In this document: one piece after another, positions 5,442-6,347 of the stretch
How positions within the stretch are numbered: the stretch's first letter is position 1
Layout: the number at the start of each line of letters is the position of its first letter
NCBI GenBank assembly: GCA_003663045.1
Contig: QMZG01000068.1
Span: 1-6,347 of the forward strand
Source of the DNA: Candidatus Altarchaeales archaeon
Lineage (GTDB): Archaea > Altiarchaeota > Altiarchaeia > IMC4 > QMZM01
Direction: 5' to 3'
DNA: 6,347 bases
Translations under genes and position numbers: made by a program
Notes under the pieces: generated by a model
The model's database searches: none
What the model was told of the DNA's origin: nothing
Seen by the model: the letters and a program-made list of their open reading frames with translations, nothing else

Positions 5442-6347
5442 ATGACCTCAAAATTCAATCCAGTTGAAATTCAGAAGAAGTGGCTCAAGAGATGGAAGGA
5501 AGAAAAAATCTTTGAGGCAAAGCCAGATCCCGGAAGGAAGAAATTCTATCTAACTGTTGCATTTCCCTACCCCTCTGGTTCTATGCATGTGGGTCACGGA
5601 AGGACATATACGGTTCCAGATGTTATTGCCAGATTTAAGAGAATGCAGGGCTTCAATGTTCTTTTTCCAATGGCTTGGCACGTTACCGGAAGCCCGGTTA
5701 TTGGGGTTGCCGAAAGAATTAAAAGAGGGGATGAAAAGACATTGAGAATTTATAGAGACTTATACAAGGTTCCGAAGGAAATACTTGAGGGTTTTAAAGA
5801 ACCCGAGAATATCGTGAAGTATTTTTCTAATGAATACAGGGAGAATATGATCAGGATGGGGTTTTCCATCGACTGGAACAGAGAATTTCTCAGTATAACA
5901 CCTCAATACAGTAAATTCATTGAATGGCAATATAAAAAACTTTACCAACAAGGCCTGATAAGAAAGGGCGAGCATCCAGTGAGATACTGTCCCTCCTGTG
6001 ATAATCCCGTCGGAGATCATGATCTGATGGGGGGTGAAAACGCCTCGATAAATGAATTCATTATCCTGAAATTCAAATTAAAATCTAATTCCTTAATTCT
6101 ACCTGCTGCTACATTAAGGCCAGAGACCATTTTTGGGGTTACGAATATGTGGCTAAATCCCAAGGTAGTTTATCAAAAAGCAAGGGTTAATGGTGAGGAA
6201 TGGCTACTGAGTAAAGAGGCTTTAGAAAAGCTAAGGTATTTTGATAAAGAAATCACCGTTTTGGGAGAAATAGAAGGAAAGGAATTAATAGGGAGTTATT
6301 GTATTGATCCAATTAGCGAGAGGGAGATACCAATACTCCCCGCGGAG
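5442..6347 (+). CDS. leuS: Leucyl-tRNA synthetase, archaeal type (3' end missing)
   Basis: The frame is open from ATG 5442 to the right edge, giving 302 residues, about one third of a typical archaeal LeuRS. The cytoplasmic enzyme charges tRNA-Leu with leucine. The N-terminus FNPVEIQKKWLKRW is typical. The class I HIGH motif is HVGH (49-52) within FPYPSGSMHVGHGRTY, followed by FKRMQGFNVLFPMAWHVTGSP, a strongly archaeal/eukaryotic form. A zinc-binding motif begins CPSC (183-186) and continues to GDHD. The CP1 editing domain then appears, with its threonine-rich segment TLRPET (224-229) followed by IFGVTNMWLNP. The KMSKS motif and anticodon-binding domain lie beyond the window. The gene has its own promoter-like region, 99 bp after the preceding methyltransferase, and no evident Shine-Dalgarno sequence. 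All residues expected in the visible part seem intact. Confidence 0.95.
   Translation, partial: MTSKFNPVEIQKKWLKRWKEEKIFEAKPDPGRKKFYLTVAFPYPSGSMHVGHGRTYTVPDVIARFKRMQGFNVLFPMAWHVTGSPVIGVAERIKRGDEKTLRIYRDLYKVPKEILEGFKEPENIVKYFSNEYRENMIRMGFSIDWNREFLSITPQYSKFIEWQYKKLYQQGLIRKGEHPVRYCPSCDNPVGDHDLMGGENASINEFIILKFKLKSNSLILPAATLRPETIFGVTNMWLNPKVVYQKARVNGEEWLLSKEALEKLRYFDKEITVLGEIEGKELIGSYCIDPISEREIPILPAE

Noticed and set aside
5557..5745. Small + strand open frame in front of the CP1 region of leuS
   Set aside because: It lies entirely inside the well-supported leuS frame and has no recognisable product.

Overview
The window looks like a piece of an archaeal chromosome, probably from a thermophile. 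The strongest evidence is the last gene, a leucyl-tRNA synthetase of the archaeal/eukaryotic type. Further support comes from TATA-box-like elements about 25-30 bp upstream of three first-in-unit start codons, little or no leader before those starts, AT-rich composition, and heavy use of AGA/AGG and ATA codons. All genes are on the + strand and packed closely. I cannot place the lineage more precisely, and no gap exceeds 125 bp.

Positions 1-2821 form an iron-uptake unit. A DtxR-type metal-dependent repressor with a C-terminal FeoA-like domain enters from the left edge and overlaps feoB by 4 bp (ATGA). feoB encodes the GTP-binding ferrous-iron permease. It is split by an apparent -1 frameshift at a run of six G (1877-1882), and both halves remain fully recognisable as FeoB. 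A small membrane methyltransferase of the ICMT/PEMT type follows 6 bp later. The expected logic is an iron-sensing regulator cotranscribed with the iron transporter it probably controls.

Positions 2822-4228 form a two-gene cassette. The first gene is a nucleotidyltransferase-fold protein of the DUF6036/AbiEii-like kind. The second is an unrecognised, charged helical protein with a possible C-terminal helix-turn-helix, overlapping the first by 13 bp. Upstream lie two copies of a palindromic element spaced exactly 21 bp (two helical turns) and covering the likely TATA box. This layout suggests an autoregulated toxin-antitoxin or defence-type operon and is the most interesting accessory element here.

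Positions 4229-5342 carry trmO/tsaA, a tRNA t6A37 methyltransferase, and a class I SAM-dependent methyltransferase that overlaps it. A perfect 23-bp palindrome sits over the presumed trmO TATA box. Positions 5343-5441 are a promoter region with tandem 10-bp TATA-like repeats. It leads into leuS (5442 to the right edge), which has about 302 codons in the window and continues beyond it.
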